A DNA stretch of 46,191 bases from Sediminicola sp. (GCA_024643325.1 JAHEND010000011.1:1-46191); one strand, 5' to 3'. Positions 33,146 through 42,890 are shown, numbered from the stretch's first letter. The notes: a model not told the origin generated them from the sequence alone. Numbers and translations are program-made.

Positions 33146-35962
33146 TTAAAAATTAACGGTATAAGTGAGTGATGGGACGGCTACAGCAAAAATACTGCTT
33201 TGTAGGGCTTTAATTTCGCCACCTTCATTGACAAAAAACACAGAATAGGGATTGTTTCTGCCCAGTGCGTTGTACACAGACAGGCTCCAAAACCCATTGA
33301 AAGCTTTATTTTTCCTATGGTTTCCCTCTAAATTAATGCCTAGGTCTAAACGGTAATAGTCTGGAATTCTATAGCTGTTTCTGTCACTGTAAAGTACAAA
33401 TTCAGACCCGTTAAATTGATAGTTCCCTATGGGAAAAGTAACGGGCCTACCGGTTTGGTAGATCAGGTTGGCAGAAAAACTCCATCTTTTGGAAAACTGA
33501 TAGTTTAGCACCCCACTAAAATCATGTGGCTTGTCAAAATTACTAGGAAAATAGGCGCCATTGTTAATCTCTAAATTTCTGAAATCACTCGCTAACTGAA
33601 GCAGTGATCTTGAAAAAGTATAGGAAAGCCATCCGTTTAATTTCCCTATGTTTTTTTGAAGAAATAACTCCACTCCATAAGATTTACCTAGCCCTTGTAT
33701 GACTTCTTGCTCTACCCTTGGGTTTAAAACCAAAGAAGCACCTGTTTTAAAATCTAACAGGTTTTCTTGTTTCTTGTAAAAACCCTCCGCACTGGCCGTA
33801 TATTTTTGAGAGGCACTATTGTGGTATATACCAAGCGAAAATTGCTGAGAGGCCTGAGGCTTAATATTGTTGTCAGACAATTTCCAGGAGTCGTTAGGCG
33901 CGGGAGTAGTAGCGTTAGAAAGGGTATGAATAAACTGAAATGCTTTGTTGTAACTGGCTTTTATGGAATTGTTTTCATTGAGTAAATACCTAAAAGAAAT
34001 TCTAGGAGCTAGTCCAGTATAAGTGGCTGCTATTTGGCCTTTATCTATAACCTCCTCTGCATTTAAACTACCGTTATTAAAAGGACTATTGGGTTCATAT
34101 ATCCGTTGTGTAATGGCGCCAAGTTGTGCATAAATATTATATCTCAGCCCCAATTCTACGGCAGTTTTATCTGAGAGATTTATGAGGTCAGCAGCAAATA
34201 CGGCCATTTCTAAAGCCTGTTCCGCTTCCAAATCTACCAAAGAGGTAAGGTCATTTATACCATAGGGCTTGTTAAAACCTAGTTCCATACGGTAGTTTTT
34301 AGCCATAACACCATAGGTAATACTGTGCTTTGGGTGAAGTTGGATTTTGCTGTCTAATAGTAGTTGGGTGTCTGAGAGGTCATACCCTTGTTTAAACCCA
34401 TTGTTTCCGGTCCCCTCATAATCTATGGTAAAACCATAACGACTGTGTGTTATAGCGGTATTCAAAAATTGTTTGTTGGCCAGTTGTCTCTGCCATTGTA
34501 TGGATATGGCTGTATTGGTATAGCCATAAATAGAGTCTGAATTAATACTAAAGGCATCTTTTGAATGGTAGAGGGTGGTTTTTAAGGTATTTTTTTTGTT
34601 TAGCTGATGCTGATATTTTATGATGCCGTCATAAAACAAGGCCGTACTATTGGCCACGCTTTCCTGTTTTAATGCACCCAGCACCCAGTTGGCGTGTGCA
34701 GAGCGTCCTCCAATTAAAATAGAGGCACTGTCTTTTTGGAGTGGAATTTCTAGCATGAGGTTGGCGGTAATTGGGCCTAAAGATGCTTCCCCTTTCACAG
34801 ACTGATTGTTTGGTGCTTTGGTTTCCATATCAAAAACAGCAGAGAGTCTTCCGCCGTATTTTACCGGTATAGAGCCTTTATAAACATTTAGTGCTGCAAC
34901 TGCAAAAGGATTTAATGCGGGAAACAAGCCAAAAAAATGGGTGGGATTGTACACCACCGCCCTATCTAAAAGAATTAGGTTTTGGTCTGTTTTACCTCCC
35001 CTAACGTTAAAACCAGCAGCGCCCTCTCCTGCCGAACTTACACCCGGCAAAGTGGTGGCTACCTTAAATAGGTCTCGCTCTCCCAATATTAAAGGAATAT
35101 TTTTAGTCTCTTCAGGCGTAAAAGAGCTTCCACCGCTTCCTACCTCTTGAACCGCTTTTTTTGCCCCCGCTTTCACCACAACCTCTTCTAGTGCCTCAAA
35201 TGATTCTTGAAGGCTTAGATTCACTGTACCGTTGTTGAATACTTTTATGGGCTGTTCAATATTTTGGTAGCCTACAATGGAAACTTTAAGGAGCTGTGTT
35301 CCGTATGAAATTCCTTCAAAGGCAAAGGCCCCTGACCCATCACTGGAGGTGTAATCTTCTTGATTATTTAAAATTATTGTAGCGTTTGGGATAGGGGTAA
35401 TTCCGTCTGCCTCAGTGATTTTTCCAGTGATCGTATAACCGTTTACCGCAATATAATTCGTTTGTTTTCCAATGGTTATGGGTGATTTTTTAAGGGGATT
35501 CTTAGTGGGTTTTGTTTTGTTATTAAAACTAATTTCCAATGGCAGCTTTGAAGAAGATTTCTTTGGCAGTTTTGAAGATAATTCTTTAATCTCAGCATCA
35601 GAACTGTTCGCTTTTTGAAATTCGCCCCTGTAAAAGGAAGCCACAATATCTGGGTATATTAGGGTATTTTGGGTAATGATATACTGCGTCTCCCATTCAA
35701 ATACGTTTAGGTTGGTGCCACTGAGAAGGGCTTCTAAAAGGATTTTTGGCGTATTCCCAGAATAAGAGCCATTGACCACTAGGTCCTTGACCCAATCTTG
35801 TGCATAATAGATTTTGGCACCCGTATGCTGAGCCACTGAATCCAAAGCCTTATTTAAAGGTACTTCTTTAAACACAATAGTGTTTGTAGGGCCTTGGGCC
35901 AAGGCCTCTAAAGCGCCCAATGCTACAATACAAAAGACCAGTAAAGTGAGTGATTTTTTCAT
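33146..35962 (-). CDS. TonB-dependent receptor with STN and carboxypeptidase-like domains
   Basis: A 938-residue outer-membrane receptor. Order of domains: signal peptide (1-22), STN domain (about 25-105, FKEVPLNKALDSVAQHTGAKI), a linker rich in Ser and Lys, a carboxypeptidase-regulatory-like domain (about 175-260, GKITEADGITPIPNATI), the plug (about 280-390, with FNVRGGKTDQNLILLDRAVVYNP), and a beta-barrel to a terminal aromatic Phe. An STN domain usually passes signals to a FecR/ECF-sigma pair, but none is encoded here. The substrate is unknown. The gene overlaps the upstream secreted-protein gene by 4 bases (ATGA) and is followed by DUF4249 with the same tight spacing. Confidence 0.9.
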   Translation of the reverse strand: MKKSLTLLVFCIVALGALEALAQGPTNTIVFKEVPLNKALDSVAQHTGAKIYYAQDWVKDLVVNGSYSGNTPKILLEALLSGTNLNVFEWETQYIITQNTLIYPDIVASFYRGEFQKANSSDAEIKELSSKLPKKSSSKLPLEISFNNKTKPTKNPLKKSPITIGKQTNYIAVNGYTITGKITEADGITPIPNATIILNNQEDYTSSDGSGAFAFEGISYGTQLLKVSIVGYQNIEQPIKVFNNGTVNLSLQESFEALEEVVVKAGAKKAVQEVGSGGSSFTPEETKNIPLILGERDLFKVATTLPGVSSAGEGAAGFNVRGGKTDQNLILLDRAVVYNPTHFFGLFPALNPFAVAALNVYKGSIPVKYGGRLSAVFDMETKAPNNQSVKGEASLGPITANLMLEIPLQKDSASILIGGRSAHANWVLGALKQESVANSTALFYDGIIKYQHQLNKKNTLKTTLYHSKDAFSINSDSIYGYTNTAISIQWQRQLANKQFLNTAITHSRYGFTIDYEGTGNNGFKQGYDLSDTQLLLDSKIQLHPKHSITYGVMAKNYRMELGFNKPYGINDLTSLVDLEAEQALEMAVFAADLINLSDKTAVELGLRYNIYAQLGAITQRIYEPNSPFNNGSLNAEEVIDKGQIAATYTGLAPRISFRYLLNENNSIKASYNKAFQFIHTLSNATTPAPNDSWKLSDNNIKPQASQQFSLGIYHNSASQKYTASAEGFYKKQENLLDFKTGASLVLNPRVEQEVIQGLGKSYGVELFLQKNIGKLNGWLSYTFSRSLLQLASDFRNLEINNGAYFPSNFDKPHDFSGVLNYQFSKRWSFSANLIYQTGRPVTFPIGNYQFNGSEFVLYSDRNSYRIPDYYRLDLGINLEGNHRKNKAFNGFWSLSVYNALGRNNPYSVFFVNEGGEIKALQSSIFAVAVPSLTYTVNF

Positions 35963-36573
35963 TCTTCTCTTTTGATTTTTGCAATGCGCATGGCCTCTAA
36001 TTCTGGAGACATTTTCTTTATCACACTATAGACACCGTTTTCGTAATACAGGTAATATGGGGCTTGTTTAAACTCGTAATAAGCCAATCCACTGGCTTGT
36101 TTTCTTTGAATTCTTACACGGTGCTTTTTTAATAGCGCTATATGGCTATTTGCCGCCAATAACTCAAAATAACCTTGGGCACCTTTTAGGCCTTCTTCAT
36201 GAATAAAATGAAATGATTTTTCCCCTAGTTTAAATTGGCTGGCCCTATTTGAATTGACAATAACAGTAGGTGCTCCAGGAGCAGTAGGGTGTTTTAATAA
36301 GAGTAAATCTTGGTAAGTGTCGTATTTGATCTCTATACTTTCTTGCCATATACCGTCAAAATAAATACTGCCCTGTTGAAATTCGTAAGGGCCTAAGAAT
36401 TTGTGTCTTTCATTGATGGTTCGGTGAATATCTGCATAAGTGGGTCCTTCAAATAAAGTACTGCTACTGTCTTGAGACCATACTGTTTGGGTGCAAATAA
36501 AAGTGCCGTATAAAAAAAAGAGGCTTACTTTAAAAAGCAAGGGTTTGGTTTTATACTTATGGAGAAATGCCAT
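35959..36573 (-). CDS. Secreted protein of unknown function, first in TonB operon
   Basis: A 204-residue protein with a signal peptide (about 1-33, ending VWSQ). The mature part has FEGPTYADIHRTINERHKFLG, then beta-rich sequence (GSIYFDGIWQESIEIKYDTY, KSFHFIHEEG), a basic segment LLKKHRVRIQRKQ, and ends KIKREE. I do not recognise it. Translational coupling (ATGA) with the TonB receptor suggests that it acts with it in the periplasm or at the outer membrane. It starts 47 bases after the PiT gene ends, so it may have its own promoter or be read through from the phosphate genes. Confidence 0.7.
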   Translation of the reverse strand: MAFLHKYKTKPLLFKVSLFFLYGTFICTQTVWSQDSSSTLFEGPTYADIHRTINERHKFLGPYEFQQGSIYFDGIWQESIEIKYDTYQDLLLLKHPTAPGAPTVIVNSNRASQFKLGEKSFHFIHEEGLKGAQGYFELLAANSHIALLKKHRVRIQRKQASGLAYYEFKQAPYYLYYENGVYSVIKKMSPELEAMRIAKIKREE

Positions 36574-36620
36574 TCTCTAAATATATAAAAACAAACCCAA
36601 AAAGGCGGTCTTTTGCACTT

Positions 36621-38915
36621 TTACTCTTCAACACTCGCAGGCTTAATGTCTGCGTCATATGATCTGTAATAGAGTTCTAATAAGGTCATTATTGCATTGA
36701 GAAGATCTCTTGTCTCTAAGAGAATGGAGAAGTACAAAGTAGAGTTTTTTGGACTTGTTTCTTCTGTTCTGATCCTGGCTACTTGTGTTTCAATCTTTTC
36801 AGAAACGAATTTTAATAGTGTCGTTTTTACGTCTAGGACTTTCCCAATATCATTAAAATTACGGGTTTCAAAGATGACTTTAGTTTTAGTAAACAATTCT
36901 TCTTCAAAAAGGTTTTCTAATTCCTTTAGTTCTTTGAGTTGGTTGTATTTAAGCTTTTTGTGGTTGTTGTTTACGTGTTTGTGACTAACTTTAGAGATGT
37001 AATCTAAAGATTGAGACACATCTGTGAGATGTGAAATGGTAGATATGTAAAAATCACTTGCACGAACACTAGATTCATCTAAATTTTTAATAAAGTAGAA
37101 TATGTGATTACGTAGGTCTTCTATCTCGTCGGCCAATTTGGCCCCTTGTTTCTTATTCTTTTTTAGCAGTTCAAGATCCTGTTTTGCCAGTCCTGTAACT
37201 GCATTAGAATAGATGTTCTGCGTTCTTCTGATCACGTTAGAAATATTGTTTGCACTCTCTTCTATAACCCCTTGAATAGAACTGCTCTCTGCTTTTCTAA
37301 GTCTGTCCTCTGCTTGAAGCTCTTTGCTTTTTTTGTTGTAATTAACATAGTTTCTAGCCAATAGGAATATAGCCAAAATAAGTAACACGCCAATGGCTGT
37401 TCCTTGACCCATAGAAATGATTGTTAAAATAATTCCAGCAGCTACAAATGCAATTAGCGCTGTTCCAAACCATCCTCCTATGACATTTAGCACTCCAGCT
37501 ACGCGATATACGGCGCTTTCTGCTCCCCAGGCTTTGTCTGCCAATGAGGTTCCCATGGCCACCATAAAAGTGACGTATGTTGTAGATAAGGGCAATTTAT
37601 AGGAAGTGGCAATAGATATTAATATACCAGCAACCACAAGGTTTACTGCAGCCCTGACCATGTCAAAAGCGGGCAGTTCAAAATTCTTGTCTTTGGATAA
37701 TGAAATGACTGGTTTTTGAAACTGTGCGTCTATTTTGTTTTGCCATGTTTTAGGAAGAATGACTTGTGAAAAATTCGAAATGCTCATGGCGAAACGCACA
37801 ATTCCTCTAGATAAGAAGTTTGGGTTAAAACGCTCTTTAGATTCTCCCTCTCTAGCCAGGTTAATTTCTGTTTCTGCAACATATCTCGCTTTTTTAGAAA
37901 ACCAAAGTGTAGCCACCATGACCATTCCTGAGACAAATAATAAAAAGGTTGGAGTTGGCACTTTTTTAGCTAAAATGCTCATGCTGAACTCTGCAGCTGG
38001 AATACCAGACATACTCCAAGCCTCATAAGATTGCCAGGCAGCAATAGGTACACCAATGAAATTCACCAAGTCGTTTCCAGCAAAAGCTAAAGCCAAAGCA
38101 AATGTACCTATCACGATAATAAACTTATAGATATTAATTTTAGCCAATGTAATTAGCAGGTATGATATTAAGGACCATATTAATAAATTCACAAGGATGA
38201 GACTCAAAACCTCTGTTTCTAAGAAATCTTTGATAGTTTGACCACCGAGTATCTCTAAATTTTCTCCTGCTATAGCGGTTCCCTTGATTCCTTTCATTAA
38301 AATGAAGTAGGTAATTGAAGAAGCAGCAATACCACCAAAAATAGCAGAAACCCAGCTGGGTTTTTTCTCAAAATTATAAGAAAGTAATATCCTAGAAACC
38401 CACTGAACAATAGCGCCAATAGAAAACGCAACAACTACCGAGAGTAAAATACCAAAAATAATATCTGCCGCTTTTGAGGTGTTTATGTACTGCACAACAT
38501 CTGAAAAAGCGCCACCTTGATTGCTTATTTTTATTAATGCCATGGCTACAGAAGCACCTAGTAGTTCAAATACAATAGAAACCGTTGTAGAGGTAGGCAT
38601 TCCTAGGGTATTAAAAAAGTCTAATAATAAAATATCGGTGATCATCACGGCCATAAAAACGAACATGATCTCGTTAAAATAGAATTCTCCGGGATTAAAA
38701 ATACCCTTTCTAGCCACTTCCATCATACCGCTAGAAAAAATAGCACCCATGGCAATTCCAATAGAGGCAACGATCATAATGGTTTTAAAAGAGATGGCTT
38801 TAGATCCAATGGCAGAGTTTAAAAAATTCACGGCGTCATTGCTCACACCAACCACTAAATCTGCAATAGCCAATACCGCAAGTGCGGCCAACATTAAAAT
38901 ATATAAATTGTCCAT
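36621..38915 (-). CDS. PiT-family phosphate transporter with PhoU-like tail
   Basis: A 764-residue inner-membrane phosphate transporter of the PiT family, which imports inorganic phosphate with a cation. The two inverted family signatures are present: GVSNDAVNFLNSAIGS near residue 23 and FAGNDLVNFIGVP near 280, the variants of GANDxxN, together with GMPTSTTVSIVFEL and the second-half PLSTTYVTFMVAMGTSLAD. About twelve membrane helices end near 530. The last 220 residues are soluble, helical and rich in Lys/Glu, resembling a PhoU-like regulator fused to the carrier. It is encoded 61 bases after an OprO/P-like porin gene, forming a two-step uptake module. Confidence 0.88.
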   Translation of the reverse strand: MDNLYILMLAALAVLAIADLVVGVSNDAVNFLNSAIGSKAISFKTIMIVASIGIAMGAIFSSGMMEVARKGIFNPGEFYFNEIMFVFMAVMITDILLLDFFNTLGMPTSTTVSIVFELLGASVAMALIKISNQGGAFSDVVQYINTSKAADIIFGILLSVVVAFSIGAIVQWVSRILLSYNFEKKPSWVSAIFGGIAASSITYFILMKGIKGTAIAGENLEILGGQTIKDFLETEVLSLILVNLLIWSLISYLLITLAKINIYKFIIVIGTFALALAFAGNDLVNFIGVPIAAWQSYEAWSMSGIPAAEFSMSILAKKVPTPTFLLFVSGMVMVATLWFSKKARYVAETEINLAREGESKERFNPNFLSRGIVRFAMSISNFSQVILPKTWQNKIDAQFQKPVISLSKDKNFELPAFDMVRAAVNLVVAGILISIATSYKLPLSTTYVTFMVAMGTSLADKAWGAESAVYRVAGVLNVIGGWFGTALIAFVAAGIILTIISMGQGTAIGVLLILAIFLLARNYVNYNKKSKELQAEDRLRKAESSSIQGVIEESANNISNVIRRTQNIYSNAVTGLAKQDLELLKKNKKQGAKLADEIEDLRNHIFYFIKNLDESSVRASDFYISTISHLTDVSQSLDYISKVSHKHVNNNHKKLKYNQLKELKELENLFEEELFTKTKVIFETRNFNDIGKVLDVKTTLLKFVSEKIETQVARIRTEETSPKNSTLYFSILLETRDLLNAIMTLLELYYRSYDADIKPASVEE

Positions 38916-38976
38916 AATCTATTTTAAAAGGGGTTAAATGTACTCTTAATTTTGGGTATTTGAGGTTATCTTAAGG

Positions 38977-40185
38977 TTAAAAATGTAAGTCTAATTGAAG
39001 CCTGTACATGAGTTTATTGGAAACGCCGGGACTGTCTAAGTAGCTAAAATCTGATTGCACTTTTAATTTGTGTCCCACTATATATTTTGACATACCCACC
39101 GTGTATTGGGTTTCTGGAACTTTTCCTGTGATGACTTGGTCTAGGATGATTTTAGTGAGCCTCCCTGAGATTTCAATATTGTTTTTTAGTAAAAAACCAC
39201 TTTGTAAGTTAATGCCTTTTCCAACTTGCACTACCGAACCTGTTTCTGATCCGTCCAGATTTTTAGCTATTGCATTAGCTGCACTGCGGTCTGAGTATTC
39301 ACCCATAAAGGAGAAACCGCGGTATTTAAACATACCGTCTATAAACCAGGTATTTATATCTGTTTGAAACAGACCAGCATCAGTTTCCATATAAGACCCC
39401 ATATTGCTCCTGTTTTTTACGGCATTTTGATTGCTGTCGTATGTAGCGGCTATCATAAGTTTTGGGGAATTTTCTCTTTTTAAATCTGACCCACTGTACT
39501 CTCCTTTACTCTTAAAAGCACCAAAAGGCAATAGCTCAATGCGGCTGGTAAATTGGTGACCTCCATAATTTCCAGCAGTAATATTTCTGCCTTCTCCCTG
39601 AGAAATAGCAAACTTTTCTCGAATTAAAAAGTGTTTGCCAATTTTGGTTTTGTGCCTCAATTGCACCCCCATATCACGGTCTATATTAAAACGGCTGTTG
39701 AGTAAGGAACGGTCTACTTGTTGTAAATTCCCTGAGGAAATAACCCGCTCAATATTTCCTGGTAGTTTGGTTTGCCCAAACCACAATTCCCAGTTTCCAT
39801 GAAAATTCCACATCACTACGGCGTCTAGTATATACCTTGGGGTGTTTCCGGTATAAATGGAACCACCTGAAATATCTCTGTTGGAGAGTCCTAGCTCTAA
39901 TTTGTATTTTAATTTTGGGGAATAGGCAAACCCGTCAAATTTTAAGCGGGCCCTTCTAATGAGCATATTGCTTTCTTGGGTTTCAAAGTCTCCTGACGCA
40001 CTTTCTTTCCAGTTAGCGATGGCTAAAATTTGCATTCTCGCACCAATTCTCATGGTCCAAGTACTGTCTTTACCTACAAGATTAAATAGGCCTTTTCCAA
40101 AATTGGGTGCTGGGGTTTCTTGTGCGCTTAGGCTAAAAGAAAAACAAAGGCAGGCTAAAATGACTGCTTTTTTAAATAATTGCAT
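38977..40185 (-). CDS. OprO/OprP-like phosphate-selective porin
   Basis: A 402-residue outer-membrane barrel of the OprO/OprP porin family. Start at the ATG at 40185 gives a good signal peptide (MQLFKKAVILACLC to LSAQ); the frame extends 24 bases upstream. Family signs are WTMRIGARMQILAIANW, RRARLKFDGFAYSPKLKYKLELGLSN, AVVMWNFHGNWELWFGQTKLPGNIER, and a terminal LQLDLHF strand. Members pass phosphate or polyphosphate. Its place directly upstream of the PiT gene supports phosphate specificity. It lies downstream of a terminator after the DUF5916 gene, so it has its own promoter within 40186-40267. Confidence 0.85.
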   Translation of the reverse strand: MQLFKKAVILACLCFSFSLSAQETPAPNFGKGLFNLVGKDSTWTMRIGARMQILAIANWKESASGDFETQESNMLIRRARLKFDGFAYSPKLKYKLELGLSNRDISGGSIYTGNTPRYILDAVVMWNFHGNWELWFGQTKLPGNIERVISSGNLQQVDRSLLNSRFNIDRDMGVQLRHKTKIGKHFLIREKFAISQGEGRNITAGNYGGHQFTSRIELLPFGAFKSKGEYSGSDLKRENSPKLMIAATYDSNQNAVKNRSNMGSYMETDAGLFQTDINTWFIDGMFKYRGFSFMGEYSDRSAANAIAKNLDGSETGSVVQVGKGINLQSGFLLKNNIEISGRLTKIILDQVITGKVPETQYTVGMSKYIVGHKLKVQSDFSYLDSPGVSNKLMYRLQLDLHF

Positions 40186-40267
40186 GGTACTGGTTTTTGT
40201 CTGGTGCAAAGAACCATTACTAATGTTAAGTTATTGTAACTTGGGTGTTATGATATTATAAAGATTT

Positions 40268-40299
40268 AAAAAAAAGCAGCTGCCCCTAAGGACAGCTGC
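40268..40299 (-). terminator. Intrinsic terminator, minus strand
   Basis: Read on the minus strand, GCAGCTG and CAGCTGC form a 7-bp stem around an inner CC/GG pairing and a TTAG loop, followed by eight Ts. It ends the DUF5916 transcript 160 bases after that gene's stop codon. Confidence 0.8.
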
Positions 40300-40459
40300 A
40301 AGATTTCTAACGCATGACCGACAAAAACCAGTACGTTTTTAAGAAACCTACGTGGCTAGCACGCTGTACAAAGGTGGTGTGTATTTGTATTTTAAAAATG
40401 AACTAAACGTTAATAAACCATTAAATGCATGCCACTACCTACTATTATCTTAAAGATAC

Positions 40460-42664
40460 CTACAAACCAAATTGGTACTGAAATTTAAAGTAGAGGTTTA
40501 CCCCATCTACGCGCAGGTCTCCAATTTGTTCTGCGTAGGAATACCCATTGGTGCCCCCAATGTAAAAAATGGTGAATGGATTGGGGTTCCATTTGAGCAA
40601 AGTTTGTACAAATGCCCCTTCGCTAAAGGAATTTACTTCTGAAACCAATCGAAGAGAGAGGTTTTGATTGAACTGAAAATTGGTATTTCCCCTGAGAATA
40701 TAACCTTCATAAAAAGCATTTTTCCCGTCTAAATGACCCAATTTTGAGTAGCGAATACTGGGGCTTACGGACCATTTAGGACTGAGTTGGAAATTGTTAA
40801 AACTCCCTAAGAAGAAGTTTTTACCCACTTCAGGAGTGTTGTCGTAAAAAATATTCTCTCCCCAAGAAGTGAAAATTCTCATATTTACTTTTTCGGAAGG
40901 GCTGAAACGAATGAAAAAGTTGTTTTCGGGCATATTGGTGGCGTTAAAACCTTCAAATTCCTCATTGAGTACCAGCCATTTGCTGAATTCCATATAAATA
41001 TTTCCCGCCAATTGCATGGAAAGTTCCCCTCCTAAAGTGCTGTATTTTTTTAAACCGTCGTAATTGTGAATGACCTCACTACCCGTAAAGACATTCAATT
41101 GCCTCAGGGTATTTTCTTTTTCAAAAAAGTGCTGATACCCATGACCTAAAAACACCCTTTTAATACTGTTTCGGGTAATAAATCCTAAAGGCGTCTGATA
41201 ATGGGGACTATAATGTTCATAAAAGGCTTCTGAATTCCAATGCTTGGTATTTCTAGTCACCTTTAAGGCCAAGGCATCTCCTTTGAGGGATTCACCGTCT
41301 AAAGCAATACTCTTATTTTTAATGAGCCCGTTGTTGTCTATCCAATCTGCCTCAGGTTCTTTAATAACACTCTTACTGAATTCTACCGTAAAAGCATATT
41401 TTTCCTTCATCCTATACAGGGCGTTGAGTCCAAAGGTATTTCCTGAGCCTCCATCTGTAAAAAATCGGTTGGTGGTTAAAAAGCCCACATTAGACCCACC
41501 TTTAAAGGTGCGCTGGTACCTTAATATATTTGCATAAGACGCTCCCCCTTGCTCTAATACGGACTCGTTTTCTCCTGCCACTAAATACGGAGAAGATTCG
41601 TCGTAGGCAGTGAGCCAATACACCCTATTTTTCTCCCCCTGAGAGATGAGTTTTGAAGAAAAAAGCGGTTGATTAATAGCCCTGGTGTACACCGTATTAA
41701 GTTCAGAAGCAATCATGTCATTTCCCTCGTTAAAATAAGGACGACGCTCCGGAAATTCCACTGCAAAAGTATTGTTTACGGTGACTTGAGAAACGTCTGC
41801 TTCTACCTGAGAAAAGTCTGGATTAATGGTGTATTCCAAAGAGGCCGTATTGTTGAGGTCTATGAGTCCGCTGAGTCCAACGCCTGCATCTAATGCCCCG
41901 TAAGAAAGCGCCCCCGCCACTTTTCCTCCAGACCAACTTCCCACCATATTAGGGGTAAAAAGCAACCTGTTTTCTGATTTAATCCCTTCTAGATGAATGG
42001 TGCTCACCGCCTGACAGGGAAGGCAATTGTTGTTTCTATCTATGGCAATATTTAGGTTTTGGCTCCTGTTTTCCCCTGTGTAAGTTGAGCGGTATAAAAG
42101 GATGTTCCAATCATATTTAAGGGCTTTTTTAAACTGAAGGACATTAAAAGGAATTTTGAGTTCTACATGGTAAGCGTTTTCTTGTTTGCTGGCCTTGGAT
42201 TCAAAATTTATATCGTAGGATTCGTCGTCATTTCCGTCTGCGGTGAATTTCATATCTACCTGATTGCCTTCTGCATTGGCACCAAAATTAACCAAATACC
42301 TGCCGTCTCCATAGGTGTCTATGCCAAACATCACCAGGTCGTCATTCCACGCTTCATCCCTGTTTCTAATAGAAGACCTCAGGGTTTTCATGTCTGTATA
42401 AGCTATAAATCCAACGTATAAATGGGTTTCAGAATAGCTCACAAATACTTCGGTGAGGTTTTCAGAAGGCGTATTATTTCCGGGATCTATCTCGTAATTG
42501 ATCAGGAATTTCTGTGTATTCGCCCACTCCTGTTCCCCTACCACTCCGTCAAATTCAGGCACCTGAAACCTTTCTATTTTCTGAGCGGTTTCTTGGCCCC
42601 ACAGGGCCGATACCATAAAGAGTGCACCTAAGAAAGGGGCAAAAATATTTAAGCGATGTTTCAT
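40460..42664 (-). CDS. DUF5916 outer-membrane protein with CBM9-like domain
   Basis: A 734-residue protein starting at the ATG at 42664 (MKHRLNIFAPFLGAL, signal peptide to about 24); the frame is open to 42790 but the upstream part lacks a signal. The N-terminal third (about 30-225) is a carbohydrate-binding-family-9-like beta sandwich (FDGVVGEQEW, EVFVSYSETHLYVGFIAY). The rest carries the DUF5916 motif EFPERRPYFNEGNDMI near 325 and a C-terminal beta-barrel ending in FQYQFGL. Such proteins are common in Bacteroidota with no proven function. It is monocistronic; a 160-base trailer leads to its terminator. Confidence 0.82.
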   Translation of the reverse strand: MKHRLNIFAPFLGALFMVSALWGQETAQKIERFQVPEFDGVVGEQEWANTQKFLINYEIDPGNNTPSENLTEVFVSYSETHLYVGFIAYTDMKTLRSSIRNRDEAWNDDLVMFGIDTYGDGRYLVNFGANAEGNQVDMKFTADGNDDESYDINFESKASKQENAYHVELKIPFNVLQFKKALKYDWNILLYRSTYTGENRSQNLNIAIDRNNNCLPCQAVSTIHLEGIKSENRLLFTPNMVGSWSGGKVAGALSYGALDAGVGLSGLIDLNNTASLEYTINPDFSQVEADVSQVTVNNTFAVEFPERRPYFNEGNDMIASELNTVYTRAINQPLFSSKLISQGEKNRVYWLTAYDESSPYLVAGENESVLEQGGASYANILRYQRTFKGGSNVGFLTTNRFFTDGGSGNTFGLNALYRMKEKYAFTVEFSKSVIKEPEADWIDNNGLIKNKSIALDGESLKGDALALKVTRNTKHWNSEAFYEHYSPHYQTPLGFITRNSIKRVFLGHGYQHFFEKENTLRQLNVFTGSEVIHNYDGLKKYSTLGGELSMQLAGNIYMEFSKWLVLNEEFEGFNATNMPENNFFIRFSPSEKVNMRIFTSWGENIFYDNTPEVGKNFFLGSFNNFQLSPKWSVSPSIRYSKLGHLDGKNAFYEGYILRGNTNFQFNQNLSLRLVSEVNSFSEGAFVQTLLKWNPNPFTIFYIGGTNGYSYAEQIGDLRVDGVNLYFKFQYQFGL

Positions 42665-42764
42665 AAGTAATAGGTCAGTCTCCATGTGGTTGTTACCCTT
42701 TAAAGACGACACAGAAATGCAAACGTTACAAAAGTGTTTAATTCTTGAGTATTTTAAAGACAAT

Positions 42765-42776
42765 TTGTATATACAA
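42765..42776. promoter_or_regulatory. Palindrome TTGTATATACAA
   Basis: A perfect 12-bp palindrome in the 226-base divergent gap between the DUF5916 gene (minus) and the membrane-protein/XRE operon (plus), about 100 bases from the first and 115 bases from the second start codon. It is a candidate binding site for the XRE regulator encoded at 43295 or another regulator. Confidence 0.4.
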
Positions 42777-42818
42777 TTTAAAAAAGTCAACTTTCCTTTA
42801 CATTTTAAAATAAATGTG

Positions 42819-42826
42819 TATATTTG
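42819..42826 (+). promoter_or_regulatory. Candidate -7 box TATATTTG
   Basis: TATATTTG matches TAnnTTTG exactly. TTTA at 42797-42800 is a weak -33 counterpart with 18-base spacing. It lies 64 bases before the ATG at 42891 and probably drives the membrane-protein/XRE/DUF6503 unit. Confidence 0.5.
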
Positions 42827-42852
42827 TCAAATAAACTTTACAAAATAGCAAG

Positions 42853-42887
42853 TAACATTTACATTTAATAGCCAATAACATTTACAT
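42853..42887 (+). repeat. Direct repeat TAACATTTACAT, 23-base offset
   Basis: TAACATTTACAT occurs exactly at 42853-42864 and 42876-42887, starting 23 bases apart (about two helical turns), between the predicted promoter and the ATG at 42891. This spacing places both copies on one face of the DNA, as for a pair of regulator dimers. The XRE protein of the operon is the obvious candidate. Confidence 0.5.
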
Positions 42888-42890
42888 CTT

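Noticed and set aside
42665-42790. Upstream extension of the DUF5916 protein
   Set aside because: The added residues are not signal-like; the ATG at 42664 is followed at once by a good signal peptide.
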